Source: Candidatus Campylobacter infans (lineage in GTDB: Bacteria; Campylobacterota; Campylobacteria; Campylobacterales; Campylobacteraceae). From it: a DNA stretch of 28,316 nucleotides. The stretch is from contig SPMW01000020.1 in the NCBI GenBank assembly GCA_009827235.1, forward strand, positions 1-28,316, given 5' to 3'. This document shows positions 1 through 8,070 of the stretch, one piece after another (within the stretch, counting starts at the first letter, position 1; every line of letters starts with the position of its first letter). The translations under genes and the position numbers were made by a program. The notes beneath the pieces were generated by a model. That model saw nothing but the letters and a program-made list of their open reading frames with translations, searched no databases and was not told where the DNA came from.

Positions 1-66
1 TTGTTTGAAATTTTAAAATTTAAGGGCAGATTTGAGCTAATTAGCGCGAATTAAAGGCAAATTTTA

Positions 67-131
67 AAATTTTAATCAGCTAATAATTTGGCATAAAATT
101 TTAAAGCAAATTTTAATCAGCTAAGAATTTG
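67..131. repeat. 24-bp direct repeat downstream of tRNA-Arg
   Basis: Two copies, 67-90 and 108-131, match at 23 of 24 positions (T at 84, G at 125) and are 41 bases apart. Each begins AAATTTTAATCAGCTAA. They lie in the 184-base A/T-rich stretch at the window start, which otherwise shows only A/T palindromes and no gene. Confidence 0.8.
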
Positions 132-184
132 TGCGAGCCAAAAGGCAAAGTTTAAAATTTTAAAACAAATTTAAAATTTACAAA

Positions 185-261
185 TGGTGTCCCCAGCAAG
201 GTTTGAACTTGCGGCCTCAAAATTAGGAATTTTGCGCTCTATCCAGCTGAGCTATGAGGAC
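185..261 (-). tRNA. tRNA-Arg (anticodon CCU)
   Basis: The minus strand folds into a full cloverleaf. The 7-bp acceptor stem is GTCCTCA/TGGGGAC with one T-G pair. The D arm has GCTC/GAGC, the anticodon stem is CAAAA/TTTTG around loop TTCCTAA, and the T arm is GCAAG-TTCAAAC-CTTGC. Discriminator A is followed by an encoded CCA (185-187). Loop positions 34-36 are CCU, which reads the Arg codon AGG, rare in these genes. It lies just past the fusA terminator and has its own TATAAT six bases upstream. Confidence 0.96.
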
Positions 262-267
262 AAAAAA

Positions 268-273
268 ATTATA
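268..273 (-). promoter_or_regulatory. -10 box of tRNA-Arg(CCU)
   Basis: A perfect TATAAT on the minus strand is followed by exactly six T residues and then the first base of the mature tRNA (G, position 261). The usual -10 to start spacing would place transcription initiation at that G. No -35 box is recognisable, as is normal for Campylobacter promoters. Confidence 0.6.
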
Positions 274-280
274 GGGATTT

Positions 281-309
281 TATAAAAGACAGCTTGCGAG
301 CGCAAGCTG
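281..309 (-). terminator. Rho-independent terminator after fusA
   Basis: On the minus strand an 8-bp perfect GC-containing stem CAGCTTGC/GCAAGCTG closes a 4-base loop (GCTC) and is followed by TCTTTTAT. It begins 10 bases after the fusA stop codon. It separates the ribosomal protein/EF-G operon from the tRNA gene downstream and is the most convincing terminator in the window. Confidence 0.75.
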
Positions 310-319
310 CCAGGCCAGA

Positions 320-2395
320 TTAGCCGTTTCTTTGCTTGATGATTTCTTCGCTTACATTGCGCGGTACTTCTTCGTAATGGTCAAATTCCATAGAATAAGT
401 GGCGCGTCCTTGCGTTTGAGAGCGCAAATCAGTAGAGTAGCCAAACATTTCAGCCAAAGGACAAAATGCTGTGATGATTTTGTTTCCGCTTCTTTCGTCC
501 ATTGAGTTTATTTGTCCGCGGCGTTTATTTAAATCGCCGATAACATCTCCCATGTATTCTTCTGGCGTTTCTACTTCAACCTTCATCATAGGCTCTAATA
601 TCGCAGGGCTAGCCTTTCTGGCACCTTCTTTAAAGCACATAGAAGCAGCAAGTTTAAATGCCATTTCAGAGCTATCTACTTCGTGGTATGAGCCGTCAAA
701 TAGCGTGATTTTAATATCTTCGACAGGATAGCCTGCTAGCACGCCATTTTGTAGGGCTTCTTGGCAACCTTTTTCAACGGCCGGGATGTATTCTTTTGGA
801 ACAACGCCACCTTTAATATCATTAATAAATACAAAGCCACTACCTGCTTCAACTGGCTCGATGCGTAAAAATACATGGCCGTATTGTCCGCGTCCGCCTG
901 ATTGTTTGGCGTATTTGTATTCTTGCTCAACTGAGTTTTTGATGGTTTCGCGGTATGCAACTTGTGGTTTGCCAACTTCGGCTTCTACTTTAAACTCTCT
1001 AAGCATACGATCAACGATGATTTCAAGGTGTAGCTCGCCCATACCTGAGATGATGGTTTGCCCGCTTTCTTCATCTGTGCTTACTTTAAAGCTTGGATCT
1101 TCTTGGGCTAGTTTTTGTAAGGCTATGCCCATTTTTTCTTGGTCTGCTTTGGTTTTTGGCTCGACAGCCACGCTAATAACCGGATCTGGGAAGTCCATTT
1201 TTTCTAATATTACATGATCTTTTTCACCTGTTAGGGTATCGCCTGTAAATGTATCTTTTAAGCCAACTACCGCGCCGATTTCGCCTGCGTGGATTTCTTT
1301 AACTTCTTCGCGCTTATTTGAATGCATTCTAAGTAAGCGTCCAATGCGTTCTTTTTTGCCTTTTACGCTGTTATATACATAGCTGCCGCTTTCCAAACAG
1401 CCACGATAAACGCGCACAAAGGTGAGCTGACCAACGAAAGGATCTGTCATAATCTTAAATGCTAAGCCGGCAAACTCGCCATCATCGCTGTTGGCTACGC
1501 TTACTTCTGTGCCATCTTCATACATGCCTTTTATCTGGGCTACTTCATCAGGTGATGGCAAGAAATCCACCACAGCATCAAGCAATGGCTGAACGCCTTT
1601 ATTTTTAAAGGCTGTGCCACATAGCATAGGTATCAATGACATACTAAGGCAACCTTTTTTAATGCCTTTTTTAATTTCTTCTTCGCTAAGTTCTACGCCC
1701 TCAAGGTATTTTTCCATTAGAGCATCATCTGTTTCAGCCACAGCATCAAGTAATTTAGCGCGGTATTCTTGTGCTTTATCCATTAATTCAGCTGGTATTT
1801 CGCTAATATCAGGTAGGCTAGGGCCTTTGGCATCATCCCAAATAAGCGCTTTCATTTTTACTAAATCAATTACGCCCTTGAATGTATCTTCTGCGCCGAT
1901 TGGAATTTGAATAGGCACTGGATTAGCTTTTAATCTATCTTTTATTTGTTGTTCTACACCAAAAAAATTAGCACCAACGCGATCCATTTTATTTACAAAA
2001 ACCATTCTTGGCACGCGGTATTTATTAGCTTGGCGCCAAACTGTTTCGCTTTGTGGTTGGACGCCACCAACAGCACAAAATACAGATATAGCACCATCAA
2101 GCACACGCATAGAGCGTTCTACTTCTATGGTAAAATCCACGTGTCCTGGGGTGTCGATAAGATTGATTTGATGATCTTTCCAAAAGCAAGTAGTAGCAGC
2201 TGATGTGATGGTAATGCCACGCTCTCGTTCTTGCTCCATCCAGTCCATAGTGGCCGCGCCTTCATGGACTTCGCCTATTTTATGGCTCATACCTGTGAAA
2301 AAAAGTATGCGCTCGCTAGTTGTGGTTTTGCCAGCATCGATGTGAGCGGCAATACCGATATTGCGAACTCTATTAAGGGGAGTTTTTCTTGCCAT
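320..2395 (-). CDS. fusA: Elongation factor G
   Basis: EF-G is the ribosomal translocation GTPase; it also acts with RRF in ribosome recycling. The 691-residue protein has the normal length for the family. The GTPase domain shows G1 AHIDAGKT (17-24), the switch region with RERGITI (near 58-64), G3 DTPGH (81-85) and G4 NKMD (135-138). EF-G domains II to V follow, including the domain IV signature [10 protein letters not shown]. The ATG start has an upstream AAAGGGA ribosome site and lies 12 bases after the rpsG stop, so it is the last gene of the rpsL-rpsG-fusA operon. No tuf gene follows. A strong terminator and tRNA-Arg lie downstream. Confidence 0.98.
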   Translation of the reverse strand: MARKTPLNRVRNIGIAAHIDAGKTTTSERILFFTGMSHKIGEVHEGAATMDWMEQERERGITITSAATTCFWKDHQINLIDTPGHVDFTIEVERSMRVLDGAISVFCAVGGVQPQSETVWRQANKYRVPRMVFVNKMDRVGANFFGVEQQIKDRLKANPVPIQIPIGAEDTFKGVIDLVKMKALIWDDAKGPSLPDISEIPAELMDKAQEYRAKLLDAVAETDDALMEKYLEGVELSEEEIKKGIKKGCLSMSLIPMLCGTAFKNKGVQPLLDAVVDFLPSPDEVAQIKGMYEDGTEVSVANSDDGEFAGLAFKIMTDPFVGQLTFVRVYRGCLESGSYVYNSVKGKKERIGRLLRMHSNKREEVKEIHAGEIGAVVGLKDTFTGDTLTGEKDHVILEKMDFPDPVISVAVEPKTKADQEKMGIALQKLAQEDPSFKVSTDEESGQTIISGMGELHLEIIVDRMLREFKVEAEVGKPQVAYRETIKNSVEQEYKYAKQSGGRGQYGHVFLRIEPVEAGSGFVFINDIKGGVVPKEYIPAVEKGCQEALQNGVLAGYPVEDIKITLFDGSYHEVDSSEMAFKLAASMCFKEGARKASPAILEPMMKVEVETPEEYMGDVIGDLNKRRGQINSMDERSGNKIITAFCPLAEMFGYSTDLRSQTQGRATYSMEFDHYEEVPRNVSEEIIKQRNG

Positions 2396-2407
2396 TTTAT
2401 CCCTTTC

Positions 2408-2905
<498 letters not shown>

Positions 2906-2967
2906 TCAGGTTTTAGCATAGAGCCTAACCTGTATCAATGAATAAGCTTTCGCTAAACTAGGCTAAA

Positions 2968-3357
2968 TTATTTCTTAGCTGCGCCTTCTTTTGGGCGTTT
3001 TGCGCCGTATTTAGAGCGAGATACTGTTCTTTTGGCAACGCCAGCAGTATCAAGCGCACCGCGCACTATGTGGTATTTCACACCTGGTAAATCCTTAACA
3101 CGACCGCCACGAACTAGCACAATGCTGTGCTCTTGGAGATTGTGTCCTTCACCGCCGATGTAGCTAATGACCTCAAATCCGCTTGTCAAGCGAACTTTGG
3201 CAACTTTACGAAGAGCTGAGTTTGGCTTTTTAGGTGTTGTGGTATAAACACGAGTGCAAACTCCCCTTCTTTGTGGGCATTCTTTTAGCGCTGGAGATTT
3301 TGATTTTACAATCACTTTCTTGCGCTCTTTACGAACCAATTGATTGATGGTTGGCAC
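2968..3357 (-). CDS. rpsL: 30S ribosomal protein S12
   Basis: S12 sits at the decoding centre and affects translational accuracy. The best start is the GTG at 3357, giving [14 protein letters not shown] and 129 residues, the normal S12 N-terminus. An in-frame TTG at 3372 would add five residues, but the AAAGGA ribosome site lies inside that extension. Conserved segments [17 protein letters not shown], the [10 protein letters not shown] loop and the [11 protein letters not shown] region are intact. The Lys residues at the classical streptomycin-resistance positions (TPKKPNS and GRVKDLPG) are the wild-type form. It is the first gene of the rpsL-rpsG-fusA operon, with a TATAAT promoter upstream. 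Confidence 0.96.
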   Translation of the reverse strand: MPTINQLVRKERKKVIVKSKSPALKECPQRRGVCTRVYTTTPKKPNSALRKVAKVRLTSGFEVISYIGGEGHNLQEHSIVLVRGGRVKDLPGVKYHIVRGALDTAGVAKRTVSRSKYGAKRPKEGAAKK

Positions 3358-3363
3358 AGTAAA

Positions 3364-3369
3364 TCCTTT
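3364..3369 (-). promoter_or_regulatory. Ribosome binding site that sets the rpsL start
   Basis: AAAGGA on the minus strand lies six bases before the GTG at 3357 and immediately after the alternative in-frame TTG at 3372. A Shine-Dalgarno site inside the extended reading frame excludes the TTG as the main start. Confidence 0.8.
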
Positions 3370-3394
3370 CAACTAAATTTAAAAAAAGGCGCAG

Positions 3395-3400
3395 ATTATA
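3395..3400 (-). promoter_or_regulatory. -10 box of rpsL-rpsG-fusA
   Basis: Minus-strand TATAAT followed directly by CTGCGCC, a G/C-rich discriminator. The expected transcription start lies about 30 bases before the rpsL GTG. Upstream is A/T-rich with an AAATTTTAAAATTT palindrome (3428-3441). Confidence 0.65.
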
Positions 3401-3470
3401 TAAGAAATTTGCTTAATTTAATATGAAAAATTTTAAAATTTTAAGTTTAATTAAAATTTGGCTTAGGGAT

Positions 3471-3508
3471 TTTGCGGTGGCATAAATTTTAAAATTTACC
3501 ACCGCAAA
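3471..3508 (-). terminator. Possible terminator between purL and rpsL
   Basis: A perfect 10-bp inverted repeat, TTTGCGGTGG (3471-3480) and CCACCGCAAA (3499-3508), encloses an 18-base A/T loop that itself contains the palindrome AAATTTTAAAATTT. It begins six bases after the purL stop. There is no proper U tract on the minus strand, so termination is plausible from position and stem strength but not shown. Confidence 0.45.
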
Positions 3509-3513
3509 TAAAA

Positions 3514-5748
3514 TTAAAACTCATTAATCATCTTAGCAAAGCCATCAAAATAAATTTTTTTAAGCTCGTTTAAAGAAATTTTTATATTATTTAATTTAAA
3601 CTCATCGCCGCCTACAACGCCAATTTTTACGCATTCTAAGCCAAAATTTTGAGCTAGGTTTTCAAATTGTAAATTTTTGCCTTTTTTTACGCCCACTAGC
3701 GCGCGAGTAAAACTTTCATCAAATAAAAACGCATCATCTAAAAAGCTACAAAATGCATTTACTCCAAGATTAGCACAAGCACTCATTTTAGCCAGGCTAA
3801 TTGCCACACCGCCACTGCCAACGGAGTTTGCAAAGCCTAAAAGCTCATTTTCATTTGCCTTAATTACTAAATCCCATAGCGCGCGCTCAACCTTAAAATC
3901 AATATCTTTTAAAATTCCAGCACATTCATTATAAAGCACTTTTGCGTATAATGACCCGCCAAACTCGCCAGTAGTTTTTCCTAGCAAATACACATCGCAA
4001 TCCAAGCAAAGCACGCTATTTAGTAGTTTTGTGGCATCTTTTAGCAAGCCTACATTTACAATTGTTGGTGTTGGCTGGACGCTAATGCCCTCTGTTTCAT
4101 TATACAAGCTTACATTACCGCTTACTACTGGCGTATTTAGCGCGCTACAAGCTTGCTTTATTCCCTCGCAGCCCTTAGCAAATTGCCACATAACCTCAGG
4201 ATTTTGCGGGTTGCCATAATTTAAACAATCCGTAATGGCTAAGGGCATTGCCCCGCTCATAGCTACCTTGCGCCCAGCACTTGCCACAGCGGCTGCGGCG
4301 CCTATTTGCGGATTTATAAAATTATGCCTTGTGTTGCATTGGCTAGCTACTACAATAGCAGCACCACTTTGCTTTATCCTAATAGCACTCGCACCTAAAA
4401 ATCCTGGCATTTTGATGGTATTTGTGCCGATGTGGGCGTCATATTGATTATAAATAAAGGCTTTATTTAGCACATTTTCATCGCCCAAAAGTGCTTTAAA
4501 TGCCGTGTTTTCATCTACTTTTGGCATTAGGTTTATGTTAAAATTTGAAATTTCATCGAGGTATTTTGGGCGTGATGTTGGTCTATCTAAAATAGGCGCA
4601 AGCTCCGTAATAGGCGCAATCGGCACAGAGCCTACTAACTCTTTATGCCAAAATAACTCCATCTGCCCTGTATTTGTTACCTCGCCTATTAGCTCAGCGT
4701 GTAATTCATATTTATCAAAAATGGCTTTAATTTCTTTAATATAACCTTTTTTAGCACATATTAGCATACGCTCTTGGCTTTCGCTTAGCATTAGTTCATA
4801 AGGATTCATACCGCGCTCGCGCATAGGCACTTTATCAAGATCTAAGCGCATACCAGCTCCGCTTTTGCCAGCCATTTCAAAGCTACTTGATGTAAGCCCT
4901 GCTGCGCCCATATCTTGAATGCCGATGATAAAATCTTTTTTAAATAATTCTAAGCAAGCCTCCATTAGTAATTTTTGCGCAAATGGATCGCCAACTTGCA
5001 CGGTTGGGCGTAATTTTTTGCTGGTTTGGTTAAAGCTATCGCTTGCCATTACAGCGCCGCCTAAGCCATCGCGTCCTGTGCGTGAGCCTACATATATTAC
5101 TTCGTTGCCGGCCTCGCCAGCTTTTGCGTAAAAAATTTCATCTTTTTTACAAATTCCAAGCCCAAAGGCATTTACTAAGATATTGCCATTAAAGCTTTCA
5201 TCAAAGCTAGTTTCTCCGCCTATTGTCGCAACGCCCATACAATTACCATAATGGCTAATGCCAGCTGCTACGCCTTTTAATAAATATCTTTGGTGTTTTG
5301 AAATTTCTAAATCATTTTGCTTGCTACTTTTAAGCCCTAAATATTGGCTTTTGTTTTTGATTTGGCCAAAGCGCAAGCTATTCATACTAGCTTCAACCCT
5401 TGCTCCCATGGTGAAAATATCGCGAAAAATCCCGCCCACACCAGTAGCTGCGCCAGCAAAAGGCTCGATGAAGCTTGGGTGATTATGGCTTTCTATTTTA
5501 AAAACAGCAGCCCAGCCATCGCCTACATCTATTACGCCTGCGTTTTCGCCTGGTCCTTGGATTACCCACGGGGCTTTTGTGGGGAAGCCGTTTAGGTATT
5601 TTTTGCTAGATTTATATGAGCAATGCTCGCTCCACATAGCTGAAAATATGCCTAATTCAAGCAAATTTGGCTCTCTTTTTAAAATACTTAAAATTTTATT
5701 ATATTCATCATCGCTGATTTTGTGTGCTTTGATTGTTTCTTTATCCAT
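3514..5748 (-). CDS. purL: Phosphoribosylformylglycinamidine synthase, small-type PurL
   Basis: Converts FGAR to FGAM in purine synthesis using ATP and ammonia. This short PurL type (744 residues) needs PurS and the glutaminase PurQ as partners; neither is in the window. Visible motifs are SEHCSYK (40-46), GPGENAGV (65-72) and ESHNHPS (86-92), followed by the AIRS-type repeats with GGAVMAS and the IQDMGAAGL region. The ATG start has AAGGA upstream. It lies 38 bases after mnmE and carries its own TACAAT box in that gap, so it can be expressed apart from the rpmH-mnmE cluster. Confidence 0.96.
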   Translation of the reverse strand: MDKETIKAHKISDDEYNKILSILKREPNLLELGIFSAMWSEHCSYKSSKKYLNGFPTKAPWVIQGPGENAGVIDVGDGWAAVFKIESHNHPSFIEPFAGAATGVGGIFRDIFTMGARVEASMNSLRFGQIKNKSQYLGLKSSKQNDLEISKHQRYLLKGVAAGISHYGNCMGVATIGGETSFDESFNGNILVNAFGLGICKKDEIFYAKAGEAGNEVIYVGSRTGRDGLGGAVMASDSFNQTSKKLRPTVQVGDPFAQKLLMEACLELFKKDFIIGIQDMGAAGLTSSSFEMAGKSGAGMRLDLDKVPMRERGMNPYELMLSESQERMLICAKKGYIKEIKAIFDKYELHAELIGEVTNTGQMELFWHKELVGSVPIAPITELAPILDRPTSRPKYLDEISNFNINLMPKVDENTAFKALLGDENVLNKAFIYNQYDAHIGTNTIKMPGFLGASAIRIKQSGAAIVVASQCNTRHNFINPQIGAAAAVASAGRKVAMSGAMPLAITDCLNYGNPQNPEVMWQFAKGCEGIKQACSALNTPVVSGNVSLYNETEGISVQPTPTIVNVGLLKDATKLLNSVLCLDCDVYLLGKTTGEFGGSLYAKVLYNECAGILKDIDFKVERALWDLVIKANENELLGFANSVGSGGVAISLAKMSACANLGVNAFCSFLDDAFLFDESFTRALVGVKKGKNLQFENLAQNFGLECVKIGVVGGDEFKLNNIKISLNELKKIYFDGFAKMINEF

Positions 5749-5769
5749 TTTTTATCCTTTTTGGGCGTG

Positions 5770-5775
5770 ATTGTA
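5770..5775 (-). promoter_or_regulatory. -10 box of purL
   Basis: GCTACAAT on the minus strand followed by CACGCCC, 21 bases before the purL ATG. The mnmE stop codon lies only 12 bases upstream of the box. The leader would be about 15 bases, too short for a purine riboswitch. Confidence 0.55.
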
Positions 5776-5786
5776 GCTAAATTTTA

Positions 5787-7157
5787 TTATTTTCCTAAGC
5801 AAAATGAACCAAACATCACATCAAGCACTTCGCTATGAAGTGGCGGGGCGGTGATTTTGCCTAGTTCTTTTAGGGCTTGGTTTATTTCAAAAGCAAAAAG
5901 CTCTAATTCATTTTCGTTTAGTTTAAAGCTTGCGTTTTTAATGGCATTTGCGCAATTTTGGCAAGCGTTTATTTGGCGATTTGAGCTTAGTAGTAATTCG
6001 CTAGTATCTTGGGCGTTTAAATAGTTAATTATTTGGCTTTTAAGCTCGCTGATATCGTCTTTTGCGCTGATTTTAATGCTTTTTGGCAGTGCTTGATTAA
6101 AATTTATAGCCAAATCGCACTTATTTAGCACAAAAAATATTTTTTTATTTGAGTTTTTGGCAAGTTTTAAAATTTCTAAATCATCATTTGTGGCTTTTGT
6201 GCTAGCATCAAATAAGCAAATGATGATATCAGCGTCATTTAGAGCTTTTTTAGAATAGCTTATGCCTATATTTTCTATTGTATCATCGCTATTTCTAATG
6301 CCTGCTGTATCGATTATGCGCACAAGATGGGAGCCAAGGTGTAAGCTTTCTTCAACTCTATCTCGCGTGGTGCCTTCTATATCGCTTACTATGGCGCGCT
6401 CATAAGCCAAAAAAGCATTTAATAAAGAGCTTTTGCCTACATTTGGGCGGCCGATTATGGCGATTTTAAAGCCATCGATTAAACCGCGGCGCGAGCATGA
6501 AAGCTCTATGATTTTTTCTAATTTTTTTATGGCGTTATTTAGCTTGGAGTGGATTTGGGCTAAAAGGCTAGGGGGCAAATCCTCTTCTGCATAATCAATA
6601 CTAACCTCACAATAAGCCAAAATTTCTATCAACTCAGCCCTTAGAGCATTTGCGAAAATATCTAGCTCGCCGTTCATCGTTCTGGCTAAAATTTTAACCG
6701 CGCTTGTGCTTCTTGCTTGTATTAGAGCCTGAATGCTCTCAGCCTTGCTTGCGCTTAATTTGCCATTTATAAAGGCACGCTTGCTAAACTCCCCAGGATT
6801 TGCCGCCCTTGCGCCAAGGCTTAAAAGCTCGTCAATAATCAAATTTTTAACGCCATCGCCGCCGTGGGTTTGAAACTCTATAATATCTTCTCCGCTAAAA
6901 CTATGCGGAGCTTTAAAATATATCACAATGGCCTCATCTATTAGCTCGGCATTTTGAGAGTAAAGCTTGCAAAGATGGGCATAACGCGGTTTTAGGCTTT
7001 TTGGGTTGTGGGCTGGGATTATTTTGGTGAGATTTTTGCCAGCTTTAATTTGCGGGGCAATCATCATCATAGCAAGCTCATATGCCCTTGGCCCGCTAAG
7101 GCGCACTATGGCTATGGCGCCTGTGCCGTTTGGAGTAGCAGCTGCTAAGATTGTCAT
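5787..7157 (-). CDS. mnmE: tRNA modification GTPase MnmE
   Basis: MnmE with MnmG (not in the window) makes the 5-(carboxymethyl)aminomethyl modification of wobble U34 in a group of tRNAs. The 456-residue protein has the N-terminal folate-binding domain (GAIAIVRLSG; FQTHGGDG; GEFSKRAF), a helical domain, and an inserted G domain. The G domain shows GRPNVGKS (236-243), EGTTRD (261-266), DTAG (283-286) and NKCD (345-348). The C-terminal FCLGK carries the conserved Cys (453). Its ATG overlaps the TGA of jag by four bases, so translation is probably coupled. Confidence 0.97.
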   Translation of the reverse strand: MTILAAATPNGTGAIAIVRLSGPRAYELAMMMIAPQIKAGKNLTKIIPAHNPKSLKPRYAHLCKLYSQNAELIDEAIVIYFKAPHSFSGEDIIEFQTHGGDGVKNLIIDELLSLGARAANPGEFSKRAFINGKLSASKAESIQALIQARSTSAVKILARTMNGELDIFANALRAELIEILAYCEVSIDYAEEDLPPSLLAQIHSKLNNAIKKLEKIIELSCSRRGLIDGFKIAIIGRPNVGKSSLLNAFLAYERAIVSDIEGTTRDRVEESLHLGSHLVRIIDTAGIRNSDDTIENIGISYSKKALNDADIIICLFDASTKATNDDLEILKLAKNSNKKIFFVLNKCDLAINFNQALPKSIKISAKDDISELKSQIINYLNAQDTSELLLSSNRQINACQNCANAIKNASFKLNENELELFAFEINQALKELGKITAPPLHSEVLDVMFGSFCLGK

Positions 7158-8050
7158 TTTTTATAAAATTCGCTAACTACAATATAGCGGCCTTCATCGT
7201 TGTTTTTGATGGCTACATATTTATCTGGGAATTGTGTTCTTAATTGTTCTAAGGCGATTTTAAGCAACACGCCATCAAGCACTTTTGTGTTGCCAAAACC
7301 TTGCTCTTTTATGCGCTGGGTTAGGCTTGCTAGATAAGTTGATATGATATTTTCTTGATTGCTTAAAAACTCAGCCACTTCAAAGCGTATATTTAAGCCG
7401 TATTTTGCGTTTATCCAGTTATATAAAAGATAAGAAATTGCTTTATAGCGGTAGCCTTCTTTGCCTATTAAAAGTGCGCTATCTTCGCCGTCTATTTTAA
7501 TATATAGCGTGTTTTGATCATAGATGCTAACCTCTGGCGGATTGACTTTAAATGAGCTTACACCAAAAAGCCTTGTTAGATCATTTTGGACGCTAAGGGC
7601 TATTTCTTGCGTGGCTTTGGCTTTTTCTTTGCTTTCTGTGTTGAAATTGTCAATAATATCATTATAAGCATTAAAGCTACTTGGCTTTTGGGTGGTTGGC
7701 TCTTCTGGTTTGGCGTTTAAAATTTGGGCTTGGGCTTGTGTGTTTAAAATTTGGCTTTTATCTTGGGCGTTTAAAATTTTAGCTTCGTTTTGGGTTAAAG
7801 CTTCTTTTGGGTTATTTTCGCTTGCTTTTTGGCTTTTTATTTCTTTATTATTTTTATGTTTTTCTGCTTTGGCGTGAGGGTTGCTTTTTTTAGTAATTGT
7901 AGCTTCAAAAACGCCGAGCTTTTTAAATAAGCCAAAAATTCCAGCACAAGGTTTTGAAATAATTTGTATATTGATATCTGCTGCTGAGCTTGAAAGCTCA
8001 TTTGATGCTTTCATATAAGCTTCTTGTAAAGAATATGCTTGTATTTTCAT
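7154..8050 (-). CDS. khpB: Jag/KhpB family RNA-binding protein
   Basis: Jag (SpoIIIJ-associated, KhpB) proteins have an N-terminal Jag_N domain, a KH domain and an R3H domain. They bind RNA and are linked to cell division and elongation in other bacteria. Here Jag_N covers about residues 1-52 (KPCAGIFGLFKKLGVF). A charged, Gln/Asn-rich linker of about 100 residues follows, with a 9-residue repeat starting ILN at 92, 101 and 110. The KH domain (LLIGKEGYRYKAI) comes next. The R3H region at the C-terminus is degenerate: around LRTQFPDKYVAIK the usual R-x3-H histidine is not present. The gene lies between yidC (20 bases upstream) and mnmE (4-base overlap). The symbol jag is equally used. Confidence 0.9.
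   Translation of the reverse strand: MKIQAYSLQEAYMKASNELSSSAADINIQIISKPCAGIFGLFKKLGVFEATITKKSNPHAKAEKHKNNKEIKSQKASENNPKEALTQNEAKILNAQDKSQILNTQAQAQILNAKPEEPTTQKPSSFNAYNDIIDNFNTESKEKAKATQEIALSVQNDLTRLFGVSSFKVNPPEVSIYDQNTLYIKIDGEDSALLIGKEGYRYKAISYLLYNWINAKYGLNIRFEVAEFLSNQENIISTYLASLTQRIKEQGFGNTKVLDGVLLKIALEQLRTQFPDKYVAIKNNDEGRYIVVSEFYKK
7715..7795 (-). repeat. 27-bp in-frame tandem repeat inside khpB (three copies)
   Basis: The block GTTTAAAATTT recurs at 7715, 7742 and 7769 on the plus strand, exactly 27 bases apart. In the protein this gives ILNAQDKSQ, ILNTQAQAQ and ILNAKPEEP. The array lies in the linker between the Jag_N and KH domains, where length change should be tolerated. Confidence 0.85.
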
Positions 8051-8070
8051 ATCTACCTCACATTAAAATT

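Noticed and set aside
1..184. Integration site or prophage end at the tRNA
   Set aside because: No integrase, no repeat of the tRNA 3' end and no shift in gene type are visible within the window.
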